Below are positions 26,400 through 37,389 of a DNA stretch of 64,000 bases, one piece after another; position 1 is the first letter of the stretch, and each line of letters opens with the position of its first letter. The position numbers were made by a program, and so were the translations under genes. The DNA is from Enterococcus mundtii (GTDB taxonomy: Bacteria > Bacillota > Bacilli > Lactobacillales > Enterococcaceae). Below the pieces are notes generated by a model. The model ran no database searches. It had not been told where the DNA came from and saw nothing but the letters and a program-made list of their open reading frames with translations. The DNA lies in the NCBI RefSeq assembly GCF_003957375.1, contig NZ_CP025473.1:1203501-1267500 (forward strand), given 5' to 3'.

Positions 26400-26655
26400 T
26401 AGTTGAATAGACAAAAAGAATGTTGACGAAAAAGAGTAGTTTGGCTAAACCAGTATAGGGAGATCTGTCATGGACTGAAAGCAGATCCTGTGTTTGAAAA
26501 ATGAAGTTCACTTTCCGAGTTCGTCTGAGAGATTTTTCAGACCGGCAGTATGTCTGTCGTTATTAAAATGAGTGTACGATCTCGTTGGGATCGTAAATTA
26601 GGATGGTAACGCGAAGACCTCGTTCCTTGATAGGAATGAGGTCTTTTTTTTAGTT
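26400..26655 (+). promoter_or_regulatory. T-box leader (tRNA-Phe) of pheST
   Basis: The leader contains the T-box core AATTAGGATGGTAACGCG (26596-26613) followed by a terminator hairpin GACCTCGTTCC/GGAATGAGGTC with eight Ts (26616-26650). A specifier-like TTC (Phe) occurs at 26507-26509 in a loop context. Uncharged tRNA-Phe should favour the antiterminator and expression of pheS and pheT. Confidence 0.92.
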
Positions 26656-26676
26656 GAATTTAAAGGAGGAAATCGC

Positions 26677-27720
26677 ATGTCTTTACAAGCACAACTCGAA
26701 AGCTTGAAAGAAGCAACGATCATCAAGATCAAGCAGGCGCAGGATTTGAAAGAACTAAATCAAATCCGTGTCGAAACATTAGGGAAAAAAGGACCGATCA
26801 CTGAGGTCTTACGTGGAATGAAAGATCTAAGTGCCGAAGAGCGTCCGAAAGTGGGAAGCTTTGCCAATGAGATCCGTGATCTATTGACACAAGAAATCGA
26901 AGAAAGAAAAGCAGTCTTGGAAACCGCTGCAATGAATGAAGCATTAGAGAAAGAAACAATCGATGTCACGCTGCCAGGTAGCTCAGTCAAACAAGGTACA
27001 CGCCATATCTTGACGCAGATCATGGAAGAAATCGAAGATATTTTTGTCGGCATGGGGTATCAAATCGTTGAAGGATATGAAGTCGAGTCAGACCACTATA
27101 ACTTTGAACGAATGAATTTACCAAAAGACCATCCGGCACGTGATATGCAAGATACTTTCTATATCTCAGAAGAAATCTTGATCCGTACGCATACGTCGCC
27201 TGTCCAAGCACGTACCATGGAAAAACATGATTTTTCAAAAGGTGCGCTACGCATGATCTCACCAGGAAAAGTTTTCCGACGTGATACTGATGATGCAACA
27301 CACAGCCATCAATTCCATCAAATCGAAGGATTGGTGATCGACAAGAACGTGACGATGGGTGATCTAAAAGGAACACTTGAAGTCGTGATGAAGAAAATGT
27401 TTGGTGAAGATCGCCAAATCCGTTTACGCCCAAGCTACTTCCCATTTACAGAACCATCTGTTGAAGTCGATGTCAGCTGTTTCAAATGCGGTGGTTCAGG
27501 CTGTAACGTCTGCAAACACACAGGTTGGATCGAGATCTTAGGTGCTGGTATGGTTCATCCAAATGTCTTGGAAATGTCAGGGATCGATCCTGAAGAATAC
27601 TCCGGATTTGCTTTTGGACTTGGCCCAGATCGTGTCGCAATGTTACGTTATGGGGTCAACGATATTCGTAATTTCTATCAAAATGACTTGCGCTTCTTAA
27701 GTCAGTTCAAGGGGGAGTAA
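26677..27720 (+). CDS. pheS: Phenylalanyl-tRNA synthetase alpha subunit
   Basis: The 347-residue class II synthetase subunit has an N-terminal coiled-coil (residues about 1-90) and the catalytic core. Motif 2 is [23 protein letters not shown] (about residue 206). The zinc-like cysteine cluster [17 protein letters not shown] and motif 3 region [16 protein letters not shown] complete it. With PheT it forms the alpha2beta2 enzyme. AAAGGAGG precedes the ATG by seven bases. It is controlled by the T-box leader upstream. Confidence 0.97.
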   Translation: MSLQAQLESLKEATIIKIKQAQDLKELNQIRVETLGKKGPITEVLRGMKDLSAEERPKVGSFANEIRDLLTQEIEERKAVLETAAMNEALEKETIDVTLPGSSVKQGTRHILTQIMEEIEDIFVGMGYQIVEGYEVESDHYNFERMNLPKDHPARDMQDTFYISEEILIRTHTSPVQARTMEKHDFSKGALRMISPGKVFRRDTDDATHSHQFHQIEGLVIDKNVTMGDLKGTLEVVMKKMFGEDRQIRLRPSYFPFTEPSVEVDVSCFKCGGSGCNVCKHTGWIEILGAGMVHPNVLEMSGIDPEEYSGFAFGLGPDRVAMLRYGVNDIRNFYQNDLRFLSQFKGE

Positions 27721-27724
27721 AAGA

Positions 27725-30145
27725 ATGTTAGTATCATATAAATGGCTGAATCAATACGTTGATTTATCACATGTGACACCGCAAGAACTTGCAGACAAAA
27801 TGTCAGTTACAGGAATCGAAGTCGAAGGTGTAACAGTACCTGAAGAAGGCTTGAAGAAAATCGTTGTCGGAGAAGTGAAGGAATGTATTCCACATCCTGA
27901 TTCGGATCATCTATCGATCTGTCAAGTCGACATCGGCGAAGAAGAATTATCACAAATCGTTTGTGGCGCACCAAATGTCAAAGCAGGAATCAAAGTCATC
28001 GTGGCTTTACCAAATTCACGGATTGCGGGCAATGTCAAAATCAAAAAAGGCAAGATGCGTGGACAAGTCTCGAATGGGATGATCTGTGCCTTACAAGAAA
28101 TCGGTTATTCTGACAGCGTCGTACCGAAAGAATATTCAGAAGGTATCTACTATTTGCCACAAGAAGCGGTCAATGGAGAACCAGTCTTTTCTTATCTAGA
28201 TATGGACGATGCCATCATCGAACTATCGATCACACCTAACCGTGCCGATGCGTTATCAATGAGAGGTGTGGCATATGAAGTTGGCGCGATCTACCGCCAA
28301 AAACCAACATTCAATGATGAAAAGTTAGTAGAAGTTGAACGTAAAGCTTCAGAAAAAATTGCGGTAAAAGTAGAAGATGAAGAATTGGTACCAGCATACC
28401 AAATCCGCATCATTGAAAACGTCAAGATCCAACCGAGTCCACAATGGCTACAAAATATCTTGATGAATGAAGGAATCCGACCAATCAATAACGTTGTTGA
28501 TATCAAAAACTATATCTTATTATTGTTCGGTCAACCGTTACATGCATTTGACTATGATAAGTTAGGTTCAGAAGAAATTGTGGTGCGTCATGCAGCAGAA
28601 GAAGAGAACATCGTGACGTTGGATGGTGAAACGCGCACATTGACCTCAGAAGACTTAGTTATCACCAATGGGCAAGTGCCAGTCGCCTTAGCTGGAGTAA
28701 TGGGCGGACAAGACTCAGAGATTACGGAAACAACGACAACCGTTGCGTTAGAATCCGCTTTATTCGATCCCATCTCGATTCGCCGCACAGCAAAACGTTT
28801 CAATTTACGTAGTGAATCATCTGCGCGCTTTGAAAAAGGCATCAATAAAGGAACCGTCGGTAAAGCAAGCGATGTTGCAGCGGCGATGATCGTTGCTTTA
28901 GCAGGAGGAGAAGTGTTACAAGGAGCGGTCAAAGGTTCTGAGTATCAAGCAAAAGAAGTCAAAGTACAGATCACATTGAACCGCATCAACCAGTACCTTG
29001 GCACAACCTTAAATGTCACTGAAGTAAGTGAGATCTTTGAAGCGTTAGGATTCGGCTATCAAGTCGATGGAGAAACTTATACTGTTGTTGTACCTCCAAG
29101 ACGTTGGGATATCCAGATCGAAGCAGACATCATTGAAGAAGTGGCACGTATTTATGGGTATGATCGTTTACCTTCAACGTTACCAAGCGGCGAAACAGTT
29201 GCAGGTAGTTTGACACAAGAACAAGCGACAACCCGAAAGATCCGTACATTACTTGAAGGCAGTGGTCTAACTGAAGCCATCAGTTATGCATTGACAACGG
29301 AAGATAAATCACGTCAATTCGCTTTGAAAGAAACAGCCATCACTCGCTTGGATTGGCCGATGAGTGAAGACCGTTCTGTCTTACGTATGAACCTGATCAG
29401 TGGACTATTGGATAACGTCCAATATAACACGGCACGTAAAAATGCAGATGTCGCATTTTATGAAGTAGGTCGCGTCTTCTATCAAGAAAACAATCCATTG
29501 ACTCATCTACCACAAGAAGTCACTCACGTAGCTCTTGCGGTGTCTGGCGCATGGGAAGAGAAAAGTTGGCAAAGTAAGCCACAAGCGGTTGATTTCTTTA
29601 CAGTAAAAGGAATATTAGAAAATGTATTCGAACACCTTTCCATCAAAGAGGAAATCAGTTATCAAGCGTTGACAACGATTGATGAACTTCATCCCGGTCG
29701 AACGGCGGCCATTTATTTAGGGGAAACAATGATCGGGTTTGTTGGTCAAGTGCATCCTATGACTGCTAAAGCTTACGATATTCCAGAAACGTATGTGGCA
29801 GAGTTTGATTTAGCCACAGTCGTGGAAGCATCACAAAAAGGCATCACTTTCCGATCAGTCACAAAATTCCCAAGTGTGACGCGTGACATTGCCATGTTAG
29901 TAGCTGAACAAGTGACGAACCATGAGATCGTTCGCACGATCCAAGCAGCTGCTGGCCGATTCTTGACAAATGTTGAACTATTCGATGTCTATCAAGGAGC
30001 AAATATTGAAGCAGGGCATAAATCAGTCGCCTATACGTTAAGCTTTGAAAATCCCGAAGCAACGTTGACAGATGAAGAAATCAACCAAGCAATGAGCAAG
30101 GTTGAAAAGGCGTTGACAGAAACAGTCGATGCAAGTATTCGTTAA
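27725..30145 (+). CDS. pheT: Phenylalanyl-tRNA synthetase beta subunit
   Basis: The 806-residue subunit shows the tRNA-binding OB domain (about 40-155, [22 protein letters not shown]), the B3/B4 editing domain (about 210-385, with [10 protein letters not shown]), the B5 domain (about 405-480), the class II-like core, and the C-terminal FDX-ACB anticodon-binding domain ([14 protein letters not shown] onward). Length is normal. It begins four bases after the pheS stop, with GGGGG as ribosome site. Confidence 0.97.
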   Translation: MLVSYKWLNQYVDLSHVTPQELADKMSVTGIEVEGVTVPEEGLKKIVVGEVKECIPHPDSDHLSICQVDIGEEELSQIVCGAPNVKAGIKVIVALPNSRIAGNVKIKKGKMRGQVSNGMICALQEIGYSDSVVPKEYSEGIYYLPQEAVNGEPVFSYLDMDDAIIELSITPNRADALSMRGVAYEVGAIYRQKPTFNDEKLVEVERKASEKIAVKVEDEELVPAYQIRIIENVKIQPSPQWLQNILMNEGIRPINNVVDIKNYILLLFGQPLHAFDYDKLGSEEIVVRHAAEEENIVTLDGETRTLTSEDLVITNGQVPVALAGVMGGQDSEITETTTTVALESALFDPISIRRTAKRFNLRSESSARFEKGINKGTVGKASDVAAAMIVALAGGEVLQGAVKGSEYQAKEVKVQITLNRINQYLGTTLNVTEVSEIFEALGFGYQVDGETYTVVVPPRRWDIQIEADIIEEVARIYGYDRLPSTLPSGETVAGSLTQEQATTRKIRTLLEGSGLTEAISYALTTEDKSRQFALKETAITRLDWPMSEDRSVLRMNLISGLLDNVQYNTARKNADVAFYEVGRVFYQENNPLTHLPQEVTHVALAVSGAWEEKSWQSKPQAVDFFTVKGILENVFEHLSIKEEISYQALTTIDELHPGRTAAIYLGETMIGFVGQVHPMTAKAYDIPETYVAEFDLATVVEASQKGITFRSVTKFPSVTRDIAMLVAEQVTNHEIVRTIQAAAGRFLTNVELFDVYQGANIEAGHKSVAYTLSFENPEATLTDEEINQAMSKVEKALTETVDASIR

Positions 30146-30161
30146 ACCTTAATAATAGAAG

Positions 30162-30209
30162 AAAAAACTGGAACAAAAATCATTCAATGATTTTTGTTCC
30201 AGTTTTTTT
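30162..30209. terminator. Bidirectional terminator between pheT and trpS
   Basis: Long perfect arms AAAACTGGAACAAAAATCATT and their complement flank CAATG, with T-runs on both strands. Confidence 0.9.
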
Positions 30210-30215
30210 GTGTGA

Positions 30216-31229
30216 TTACTGATTGAAATAATTGATGCCCATTGCCGCTTTCACTTCAGAAAGTGTGGCTGCCGCAACTTTAGCGGCTTCTTCGCTACCA
30301 TGATGTAAGATATCCATCACGGCTTGTGGGTCTTTCGCCAATTCTTCACGACGAGCGCGGATCGGTGCGAACTCTGCTTCTAATACATCGATCAAGTAAC
30401 GCTTGATTTTCACGTCACCGAGTCCACCACGACGATAGTGGGCTTTCATCTCTTCGATTGCTTCTTTGTCTGTACCAAAAACATCTAAGTAAGTAAAGAC
30501 CATATTGCCTTCGACTTGTCCTGGATCTTGGACATGGATGTGATTTGGATCAGTATACATACGCATCACTTTTTTCTGTAAAACATCCGCAGGGTCAGAA
30601 ATGTAGATGCCATTTCCTAATGATTTACTCATTTTTCCGTTACCATCGATCCCAGGTAAACGACCCATTCCTTTAGGTGGGAAGACGCCTTTTGGTTCAA
30701 CTAGTACTTCTCCATAAGTGTGATTGAAACTTTGGACGATCTCTTGCGTTTGTTCCAACATTGGTTTTTGGTCTTCACCAACTGGCACTAGATTCGCTTT
30801 GAACGCAGTGATGTCAGCAGCCTGTGAAACAGGGTAGATAAAAAATCCTGTGGGGACACTTTCGCCAAATTTCTTTTGCTCGATCTCCGTTTTAACAGTC
30901 GGGTTACGACGCACACGACCAACACTTACTAAGTTTAAGTAATACATTGTCAACTCAGCTAATTCAGGAATTTGCGACTGGATAAACAATGTTGATTTGG
31001 CAGGATCTAAACCAACCGATAAGTAATCTAAAGCAACTTCTAATACATTGGAAGACACTTTTTCAGGGTCTTTCGCATTGTCAGTCAAGGCTTGCATATC
31101 TGCGATCATTACGAACAACTGATTGTTCTCATCCGCTTGCATTTCTACACGTTTTTTCAAAGACCCGACATAATGGCCTAAGTGTAGTTTGCCAGTAGGA
31201 CGGTCTCCTGTTAAAATAATATTTTTCAA
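30216..31229 (-). CDS. trpS: Tryptophanyl-tRNA synthetase
   Basis: The 337-residue class I enzyme charges tRNA-Trp. [17 protein letters not shown] near the N-terminus contains the HIGH-type HLGH motif, and GKMSKSLGN near residue 198 is KMSKS. AGGTGTTCTTTTTTG precedes the ATG. No T-box motif was seen in 31230-31400, which contains only AT-rich DNA and the divergent ABC promoter. Confidence 0.96.
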   Translation of the reverse strand: MKNIILTGDRPTGKLHLGHYVGSLKKRVEMQADENNQLFVMIADMQALTDNAKDPEKVSSNVLEVALDYLSVGLDPAKSTLFIQSQIPELAELTMYYLNLVSVGRVRRNPTVKTEIEQKKFGESVPTGFFIYPVSQAADITAFKANLVPVGEDQKPMLEQTQEIVQSFNHTYGEVLVEPKGVFPPKGMGRLPGIDGNGKMSKSLGNGIYISDPADVLQKKVMRMYTDPNHIHVQDPGQVEGNMVFTYLDVFGTDKEAIEEMKAHYRRGGLGDVKIKRYLIDVLEAEFAPIRARREELAKDPQAVMDILHHGSEEAAKVAAATLSEVKAAMGINYFNQ

Positions 31230-31393
31230 AAAAGAACACCTCTTTGTAATTTCTAAGACTAATACTTAATATCTTACCGTTTTTTTGCAGAATTAACAAC
31301 AGGATAAACCGAAAATCATTGAAAAAATCAGTTAGGAAATCGTTATTTATACAAATGGTAAAAGAAAACGCACAAAGGAATTTTCTTGGAAAC

Positions 31394-31423
31394 TTTACAA
31401 GTTGCTTCGCTTTCGGATATAAT
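31394..31423 (+). promoter_or_regulatory. Predicted promoter of the amino-acid ABC operon
   Basis: TTTACA, an 18-base spacer and TATAAT precede the first gene by 59 bases. Confidence 0.6.
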
Positions 31424-31482
31424 GTGTTCTATTATATATCTTTAAATGAAATCTTACTAAATAATAATGGGAGTGTAATGTT

Positions 31483-32220
31483 ATGACAATGATTAAATTT
31501 GATAGCGTGGAAAAGTATTACGGTAAATTCCATGCGTTGAAAAACATCAATCTTGAGTTTGAAAAAGGGGAAGTTGTCGTTGTCATTGGTCCATCAGGAT
31601 CAGGAAAAAGTACGATGCTTCGCTGTATCAACGGCTTGGAAACAATCACTTCAGGAAAGCTTTTGATCAATGATGTCGATATTCGCGATAAAAACACAAA
31701 ATTGACGGAGATTAGAAAAAATGTCGGAATGGTCTTTCAACATTTTAATCTTTACCCCAATAAAACAGTTTTAGAAAACATCACACTGGCACCAATCAAA
31801 GTATTAAAACAAGATGAGGCAACTGCTGTAAAAAATGCGGAAAAGTTTTTAAAGACAGTCAATATGCTAGATAAAAAAGATTCCTATCCTTCCATGTTAT
31901 CTGGTGGACAACAACAGCGTGTAGCGATTGCTCGCGGCTTAGCGATGAATCCCGAAATGCTGTTATTTGACGAGCCAACATCTGCCTTGGACCCAGAGAT
32001 GATCGGTGATGTATTGGACGTAATGAAAAAATTGGCAAGAGATGGCATGTCAATGATCGTGGTCACACACGAAATGGGCTTTGCGAAAGAAGTGGCAGAT
32101 CGTGTCATTTTTATGGCGGATGGACAAGTATTAGAAGATAGTCGCGATGTACGCAATTTCTTCGATGATCCAAAAGAAGAACGTGCAAAACAATTTATCA
32201 GTAAAGTAATCAATCATTGA
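31483..32220 (+). CDS. Polar amino-acid ABC transporter, ATP-binding subunit
   Basis: The 245-residue ATPase has Walker [10 protein letters not shown] (about residue 34), Q-loop FQHFNLYP, signature [14 protein letters not shown], Walker [15 protein letters not shown] and the switch histidine in THEMGF. It belongs to the GlnQ/GltL class. GGGAG lies nine bases before ATG. It leads a four-gene operon ending at 34380; import of glutamate, glutamine or aspartate is likely but not resolved. Confidence 0.93.
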   Translation: MTMIKFDSVEKYYGKFHALKNINLEFEKGEVVVVIGPSGSGKSTMLRCINGLETITSGKLLINDVDIRDKNTKLTEIRKNVGMVFQHFNLYPNKTVLENITLAPIKVLKQDEATAVKNAEKFLKTVNMLDKKDSYPSMLSGGQQQRVAIARGLAMNPEMLLFDEPTSALDPEMIGDVLDVMKKLARDGMSMIVVTHEMGFAKEVADRVIFMADGQVLEDSRDVRNFFDDPKEERAKQFISKVINH

Positions 32221-32233
32221 TAGGAGGAACGAT

Positions 32234-33049
32234 ATGCGTAAGACAACATTCACTCGTTTATTATTTCTTTTTGGGCTAGTATTTCTAGTATTGAGCGGCT
32301 GTAAAGGTAGCAGTTTGGCAGAAAAAGATATTTTGACTCGTAGTAAAGAAACGAACGAGATCATTTGGGGTGTCAAATACGATACACGATTGTTTGGGAT
32401 GATGGATATCGAAAGCCGTACCGTTCAAGGGTTTGATATCGATATCGCCAAAGCAATCACGAAGAAGATTTTAGGAGAGGACGGAAAAGCAGAGTTTGTC
32501 GAAGTCACTTCTAAAACAAGAATCCCATTATTAAAAAATGGGAATATCGATGCAATCATTGCGACGATGACGATTACCGAAGAACGTAAAAAGCAAGTCG
32601 ATTTCTCTTCAGTTTATTTTGACGCTGGACAATCATTGCTCGTTAAAAAGGGTAGTCCCATCAAAAGTGTGGAGGATTTAAACGCTGAAACGACTGTTCT
32701 AGCGGTAAAAGGTTCGACTTCAGCTGCCAACATCAGAGAACATGCACCTGATGCGCGGATCTTGGAGTTAGAGAACTATGCAGAAGCATTTACTGCCTTA
32801 CAATCGGGGCAAGGTGATGCCATGACGACAGACAATGCGATCTTACTCGGAATGGCAGCGGAGAACCCTAGCTATGAATTAGCAGGAGGAACATTTACCG
32901 AAGAGCCTTATGGTATTGCAATCAACAAAGGACAAGAAAATTTCTTAGATGCAGTCAACCAAGCTTTAGCAGAAATGGTTGAAGACGGCACCTATGATAA
33001 GATTTATGAAAAATGGTTCCCAGATACGACTCAGGGAAAAATTGATTAA
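32234..33049 (+). CDS. Amino-acid ABC transporter substrate-binding lipoprotein
   Basis: The 271-residue lipoprotein has a signal peptide ending in lipobox VLSGC (Cys about 23) and the type II periplasmic-binding fold: TRLFGMMDIESRTVQGFDIDIAKAI, TMTITEERKKQVDFSSVYFDAGQSLLV and NKGQENFLDAVNQALAEMVEDGTYDKIYEKWFP. It would capture a polar amino acid outside the membrane for the adjacent permeases. AGGAGG lies seven bases upstream of ATG. Confidence 0.92.
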   Translation: MRKTTFTRLLFLFGLVFLVLSGCKGSSLAEKDILTRSKETNEIIWGVKYDTRLFGMMDIESRTVQGFDIDIAKAITKKILGEDGKAEFVEVTSKTRIPLLKNGNIDAIIATMTITEERKKQVDFSSVYFDAGQSLLVKKGSPIKSVEDLNAETTVLAVKGSTSAANIREHAPDARILELENYAEAFTALQSGQGDAMTTDNAILLGMAAENPSYELAGGTFTEEPYGIAINKGQENFLDAVNQALAEMVEDGTYDKIYEKWFPDTTQGKID

Positions 33050-33061
33050 GGAGGGAATACA

Positions 33062-33709
33062 ATGAGTGAATTGATACAAACTTATGGGTCAGCCTTCCTT
33101 GATGGATTTAAAGTAACGATCCTATCAAGTGTCTTGGCACTTTTCTTCAGTTTGATCATCGGAACGTTGATGGCGATTTTTCAATTGTCACACAATAAAT
33201 GGATACGTGGTATTGCGAAAGCCTATGTTGAATTTTTTAGGAATATCCCGTTATTGATCATCGTGATGTTCTTCTATGTCGTATTACCACTTTATTGGAT
33301 CAGCTTTGACGGTTTTCAAGCAGGAACGATCGGGCTGACGATCTATACTTCCGCTTTTATTGCAGAAACCGTTCGTTCTGGCATCCAAACTGTGCCAAAA
33401 GGTCAAATGGAGGCTGGTCTTTCATCGGGGTTTACTTATTCAGAAACAATGCGTTACATTGTATTGCCACAGGCATTTAAAATCGTTATCCCACCATTAG
33501 GCAATCAATTTATCAATTTGGTCAAAAACTCATCGATTTTAGCAATTGTCGCTGGTTTGGATATCATGTATCAAGGGGATTTGATTGCCAGTGAAACCTT
33601 CAACACGTTTGATACCTATATCATCGTGGGTTTATTTTACTTGATTATTACCTTACCATTGTCTTATTTGATGGTTTATCTTGAGAAAAAATGGGCAGTT
33701 CGTTCATAG
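33062..33709 (+). CDS. Amino-acid ABC transporter permease 1
   Basis: A 215-residue inner-membrane permease with about five hydrophobic helices. The EAA loop VPKGQMEAGLSSGFTYSETMRYIVLPQAFK (about residues 112-140) docks on the ATPase. It pairs with the next permease as a heterodimer, typical of glutamate/glutamine importers. GGAGG lies before ATG. Confidence 0.92.
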   Translation: MSELIQTYGSAFLDGFKVTILSSVLALFFSLIIGTLMAIFQLSHNKWIRGIAKAYVEFFRNIPLLIIVMFFYVVLPLYWISFDGFQAGTIGLTIYTSAFIAETVRSGIQTVPKGQMEAGLSSGFTYSETMRYIVLPQAFKIVIPPLGNQFINLVKNSSILAIVAGLDIMYQGDLIASETFNTFDTYIIVGLFYLIITLPLSYLMVYLEKKWAVRS

Positions 33710-33723
33710 AAAGGAGAATATCA

Positions 33724-34380
33724 ATGGATTTTAGTGGTGCATTTTCATGGATGAATATTCGCTTTTTACTGGAAGGACTAAAAGTAACGATCGAAGTTTC
33801 GCTCTTCTCCATCATTTTTAGTTTTCTAATCGGTGGGTTGACAGGTGTTCTTCGTTTTGCGAGTATTCCTTATTTATCAAAAATAGTAGGTTTGATTATC
33901 GACATCATTCGTAATCTGCCATTATTGCTGATCATCTTTTTCACTTATTTTGCTTTGCCGCAAATCGGTATACAAATGAACATCTTTTGGTCAGCAGTTG
34001 CAGCATTGACGATTTTTGAATCTGCCATGTTATCAGAGATTTTCCGTGCAGGTTTGAATGCTGTGCCGAAAGGTCAGATGGAAGCAGGGCTTTCCACGGG
34101 GTTAAGCTATGTGGAAACGATGCGTACGATCATCATGCCGCAAGCATTCAAGTCAATGATCCCTGCTATCGTTAGTCAGTTGATCTCGTTGATCAAAGAC
34201 ACTTCTTTAGCGGTGATCATCTCGTTGCCAGAATTGACACACCAAGCGCGAATCGTCTATGGTCAAAATACCAATTATGTCTTACCAATGTTCGTTATGA
34301 TGACATTCATGTATTTTGTCGTATGTTACGCACTTTCTTTACTTTCTTCTTACTTAGAAAGAAGAAAGTATAGTTATTAG
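33724..34380 (+). CDS. Amino-acid ABC transporter permease 2
   Basis: A 218-residue permease with EAA motif VPKGQMEAGLSTGLSYVETMRTIIMPQAFK, nearly a copy of that in the preceding permease. ATG 33724 is selected with AAAGGAG eight bases upstream; the longer open frame from 33691 overlaps the previous gene. It closes the operon. Confidence 0.92.
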   Translation: MDFSGAFSWMNIRFLLEGLKVTIEVSLFSIIFSFLIGGLTGVLRFASIPYLSKIVGLIIDIIRNLPLLLIIFFTYFALPQIGIQMNIFWSAVAALTIFESAMLSEIFRAGLNAVPKGQMEAGLSTGLSYVETMRTIIMPQAFKSMIPAIVSQLISLIKDTSLAVIISLPELTHQARIVYGQNTNYVLPMFVMMTFMYFVVCYALSLLSSYLERRKYSY

Positions 34381-34408
34381 TAGAAAAAATCGTATTTTAA
34401 ATGGGAAT

Positions 34409-34460
34409 TAAGAAGGAATCCACGAATTTTTTTAAAAAATTTTTTGTGGATTCCTTCTTA
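34409..34460. terminator. Long palindromic bidirectional terminator
   Basis: TAAGAAGGAATCCAC pairs perfectly with GTGGATTCCTTCTTA around an A/T loop. It separates the ABC operon from racE. The rest to 34600 shows no gene. Confidence 0.65.
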
Positions 34461-34600
34461 CATTATCCAAAAATTTCATCGGGACACGTGTTGGGTCGTC
34501 ATATGGGAAAAGAGCAGGAAAGCAGATTGTAGGACTTGATAAATCACGTCAAAAAGTCCACAATATAGAAGGTAGAATTTTTTGAAAAAGGATGATTCGA

Positions 34601-35418
34601 TTGACAGATAAACGTCCGATCGGTTTTATTGATTCAGGGGTTGGCGGTCTTACAGTCGTCAAAGAAGCATTGAAGCAATTGCCGAATGAAAACATATTAT
34701 ACGTTGGCGATACCGCGCGCTGTCCATATGGACCAAGACCAGCAGAGCAAGTGATCGCTTATACATGGGAAATGACGAATTATTTAGTTGAAAAAGGCAT
34801 AAAGATGCTTGTGATTGCCTGTAATACGGCAACTGCGGTCGCATTAGAAGAAATCAAAGCAACACTCTCGATTCCAGTGATCGGTGTGATTTTGCCAGGA
34901 ACGAGAGCGGCAGTCAAACAAACGAAAAATCACCGAGTAGGGGTGATTGGAACAATTGGAACCGTCAAAAGTGCCGCTTACGAAACAGCCTTGCTAGATA
35001 AAGCACCCGAACTGAAAGTCACTAGCTTGGCGTGTCCAAAGTTTGTGTCAGTCGTAGAAAGTAAAGAATACCGATCATCAGTCGCGAAAAAAATCGTGGC
35101 CCAAACTTTAGCTCCATTAGAAGTAAAAGGGATCGACACCTTGATTCTAGGTTGCACCCATTATCCGCTCCTTCGCCCGATCATTCAGAATGTTATGGGG
35201 ATAAAGTCATGCTGATCGATTCAGGAGCAGAAACGATTGGCGAAGTTTCAATGTTACTTGACTATTTTGAAATCAGTAATTCACCACAAAATGGCCGAAC
35301 GCTTTGTCAGTTTTATACGACAGGATCAGCTAAAATGTTCCATGAGATTGCCCAAGATTGGTTAGGATTAAAAGAACTGATCGTTGAATCGATTGATTTA
35401 GGAGGAAAAGAGCAATGA
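34601..35418 (+). pseudogene. racE: Glutamate racemase gene, frameshifted in this sequence
   Basis: The first frame (34601-35215) encodes [17 protein letters not shown], the catalytic cysteine regions [10 protein letters not shown] and [11 protein letters not shown], and then ends GIKSC at TGA 35213. The next frame continues exactly as expected: [23 protein letters not shown] to 35418. Adding one G to the GGGG at 35197-35200 restores a normal 272-residue racemase that makes D-glutamate for peptidoglycan. As this enzyme is usually essential, a sequencing error or recent mutation is likely. TTG 34601 is chosen because AGG lies nine bases upstream, while ATG 34592 abuts it. Last codons overlap rph. 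Confidence 0.85.
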
Positions 35419-36770
35419 TGCGTCATGACGGAAGAAATGTCCAAGATTTACGTAAAATCACGATTGAAACAAATGTGCTGAAACATCCAGAAGGATCAGT
35501 TTTGATCAGCTTTGGCGATACGAAAGTGATTTGTGCGGCAACGGTTGAAGAGACAGTCCCCCCGTTTTTAAAAGGGACTGGTAAAGGATGGGTGACAGCA
35601 GAATACAGTATGTTGCCTCGCGCCACGAATACGAGAAATCGTCGTGAAAGTAGCAAAGGTAAGTTAAGTGGACGGACGATGGAGATTCAACGTTTGATCG
35701 GTCGTTCGTTGCGTACGGTCATCGATCTCGAGAAACTTGGTGAACGCAGTATCATCGTTGATTGTGACGTGATCCAAGCAGACGGTGGCACTCGAACAGC
35801 AAGTATTACCGGTGCATTTGTGGCTTTAAAATTAGCAATCGAAAAATTATTACAGACAAAAGTGTTAACGAATGATCCAATCAAAGAACATTTAGCCGCT
35901 ATCAGTGTAGGGATTTTAGCTGATGGGACATGTGTGACTGATTTGGATTATCACGAAGACGTTGCAGCGGAAGTCGATATGAACTTAGTGATGACGGAAT
36001 CGGGCAAATTTGTGGAAATCCAAGGGACAGGCGAAGAAGCTGCCTTTGATGGTGAACAATTGAACGAAATGCTTGTTTATGGCAAAACAGCGATCGAATC
36101 ACTGATCTTTGAACAAAAAAATGTTTTGTTGAGTGAATGGTCAGACCCTGCGCCTGAACCGACAGAAAAAACGATTGTGATTGCTACTCGAAACGCAGGC
36201 AAAGCAGAAGAATTCCGTACCTTATTTGCGAAGGAAGGCTATACAGTCAAAACATTGTTTGATTATCCTGAGATACCTGATGTCGAAGAAACAGGTACCA
36301 CATTCGAAGAAAACGCCCGATTAAAAGCAGAAACGATTGCTCAAGTATTGAATCAGCCAGTATTGGCGGATGACTCTGGCCTGAAAGTCGATGCGTTAGG
36401 TGGCAGACCAGGAGTTTATTCTGCCCGTTTTGCTGGCGAACATAAGAGTGATGCGGCAAATAACGCAAAACTGCTTTTTGAATTAACCGATGTAGCTGAT
36501 GAAGAACGCACCGCACAATTTCATTGTACGTTGGTTTTTGCTGAACCAAATAAAGAAAGTTTAGTAGTGGAAGCAGAGTGGCCTGGACGAATTGGTCGGA
36601 TACCTAAAGGCGAAAATGGCTTTGGCTATGACCCGTTGTTCATTCCTGATGGGTACACTCAAACAGCGGCAGAAATCTCAAGTGAAGAAAAAAATAACCA
36701 CAGTCACCGAGGCTTGGCCATGGCAAAACTAAGCCAAGTTTGGCAGGCTTGGTTGGAAGGAGTGGAGTAG
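35415..36770 (+). CDS. rph-rdgB: Fused RNase PH and XTP/dITP diphosphatase
   Basis: One 451-residue chain joins two enzymes. Residues 1-240 are ribonuclease PH ([80 protein letters not shown]), which trims tRNA 3' ends with phosphate. Residues about 255-450 are an RdgB/HAM1 diphosphatase ([52 protein letters not shown]) that removes ITP, dITP and XTP. A short linker with [10 protein letters not shown] joins them. The ATG overlaps the racE stop. The fusion is known in some lactobacilli and enterococci. Confidence 0.94.
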   Translation: MMRHDGRNVQDLRKITIETNVLKHPEGSVLISFGDTKVICAATVEETVPPFLKGTGKGWVTAEYSMLPRATNTRNRRESSKGKLSGRTMEIQRLIGRSLRTVIDLEKLGERSIIVDCDVIQADGGTRTASITGAFVALKLAIEKLLQTKVLTNDPIKEHLAAISVGILADGTCVTDLDYHEDVAAEVDMNLVMTESGKFVEIQGTGEEAAFDGEQLNEMLVYGKTAIESLIFEQKNVLLSEWSDPAPEPTEKTIVIATRNAGKAEEFRTLFAKEGYTVKTLFDYPEIPDVEETGTTFEENARLKAETIAQVLNQPVLADDSGLKVDALGGRPGVYSARFAGEHKSDAANNAKLLFELTDVADEERTAQFHCTLVFAEPNKESLVVEAEWPGRIGRIPKGENGFGYDPLFIPDGYTQTAAEISSEEKNNHSHRGLAMAKLSQVWQAWLEGVE

Positions 36771-37283
36771 ATGCGTTATTTAGTCGTTAGTGACAATCAT
36801 GGGGATCGAGCAATCATCAAAGAATTACTGACCCAATACCAAAATCAAGTTGATTATTTTTTTCATTGCGGTGATTCAGAACTTGACGCAACAGATGAAG
36901 TTTGGGAAACCTATCACGGTGTACAAGGCAATTGTGATTTCGGTACAGACTTTGAGACCAAACGAGTTGTAGATACTGGGCTTGATCGGGTATATATGAC
37001 CCACGGCCATTTATCGAATGTCCGCTTTGGTTTGACTCAGTTAGCCCTTGAAGCAAAAGAGCAACAAGCAACGATTGCTCTTTTTGGTCACACCCATCAA
37101 CTAGGGTGTGAATTTGAAGAAGGTATCTTGTTCTTGAATCCAGGAAGCATTTCCCAACCTCGAGGAATGATCCAAATCCCAGCTTACGCAATCATTGAGA
37201 GTACGAAAGAGACACTTGCTGTCCAATACTATAATCGATCGCACAAAAAAATCGATAACATGGCATTTGAATATAAACGCTGA
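36771..37283 (+). CDS. YfcE/MJ0936-type metallophosphodiesterase
   Basis: The 170-residue calcineurin-like phosphoesterase carries the metal ligands SDNHGD (about residue 7), HCGDSELD, GNCDF, THGH and FGHTHQLG in family order. Substrate is likely a phosphodiester or nucleotide. Translation starts directly after the rph-rdgB stop, with GGAGTGGAG as site, so it is co-translated. Confidence 0.9.
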   Translation: MRYLVVSDNHGDRAIIKELLTQYQNQVDYFFHCGDSELDATDEVWETYHGVQGNCDFGTDFETKRVVDTGLDRVYMTHGHLSNVRFGLTQLALEAKEQQATIALFGHTHQLGCEFEEGILFLNPGSISQPRGMIQIPAYAIIESTKETLAVQYYNRSHKKIDNMAFEYKR

Positions 37284-37389
37284 CAAACAAACTCTAATTT
37301 TTGCTAAAAAAAGAAATGTTTGTATAGATTTTGCATCCGTTTTCGGTAAAATAGAGATATTGAAAGAATTTGAAATGGAGGGCCAATAC

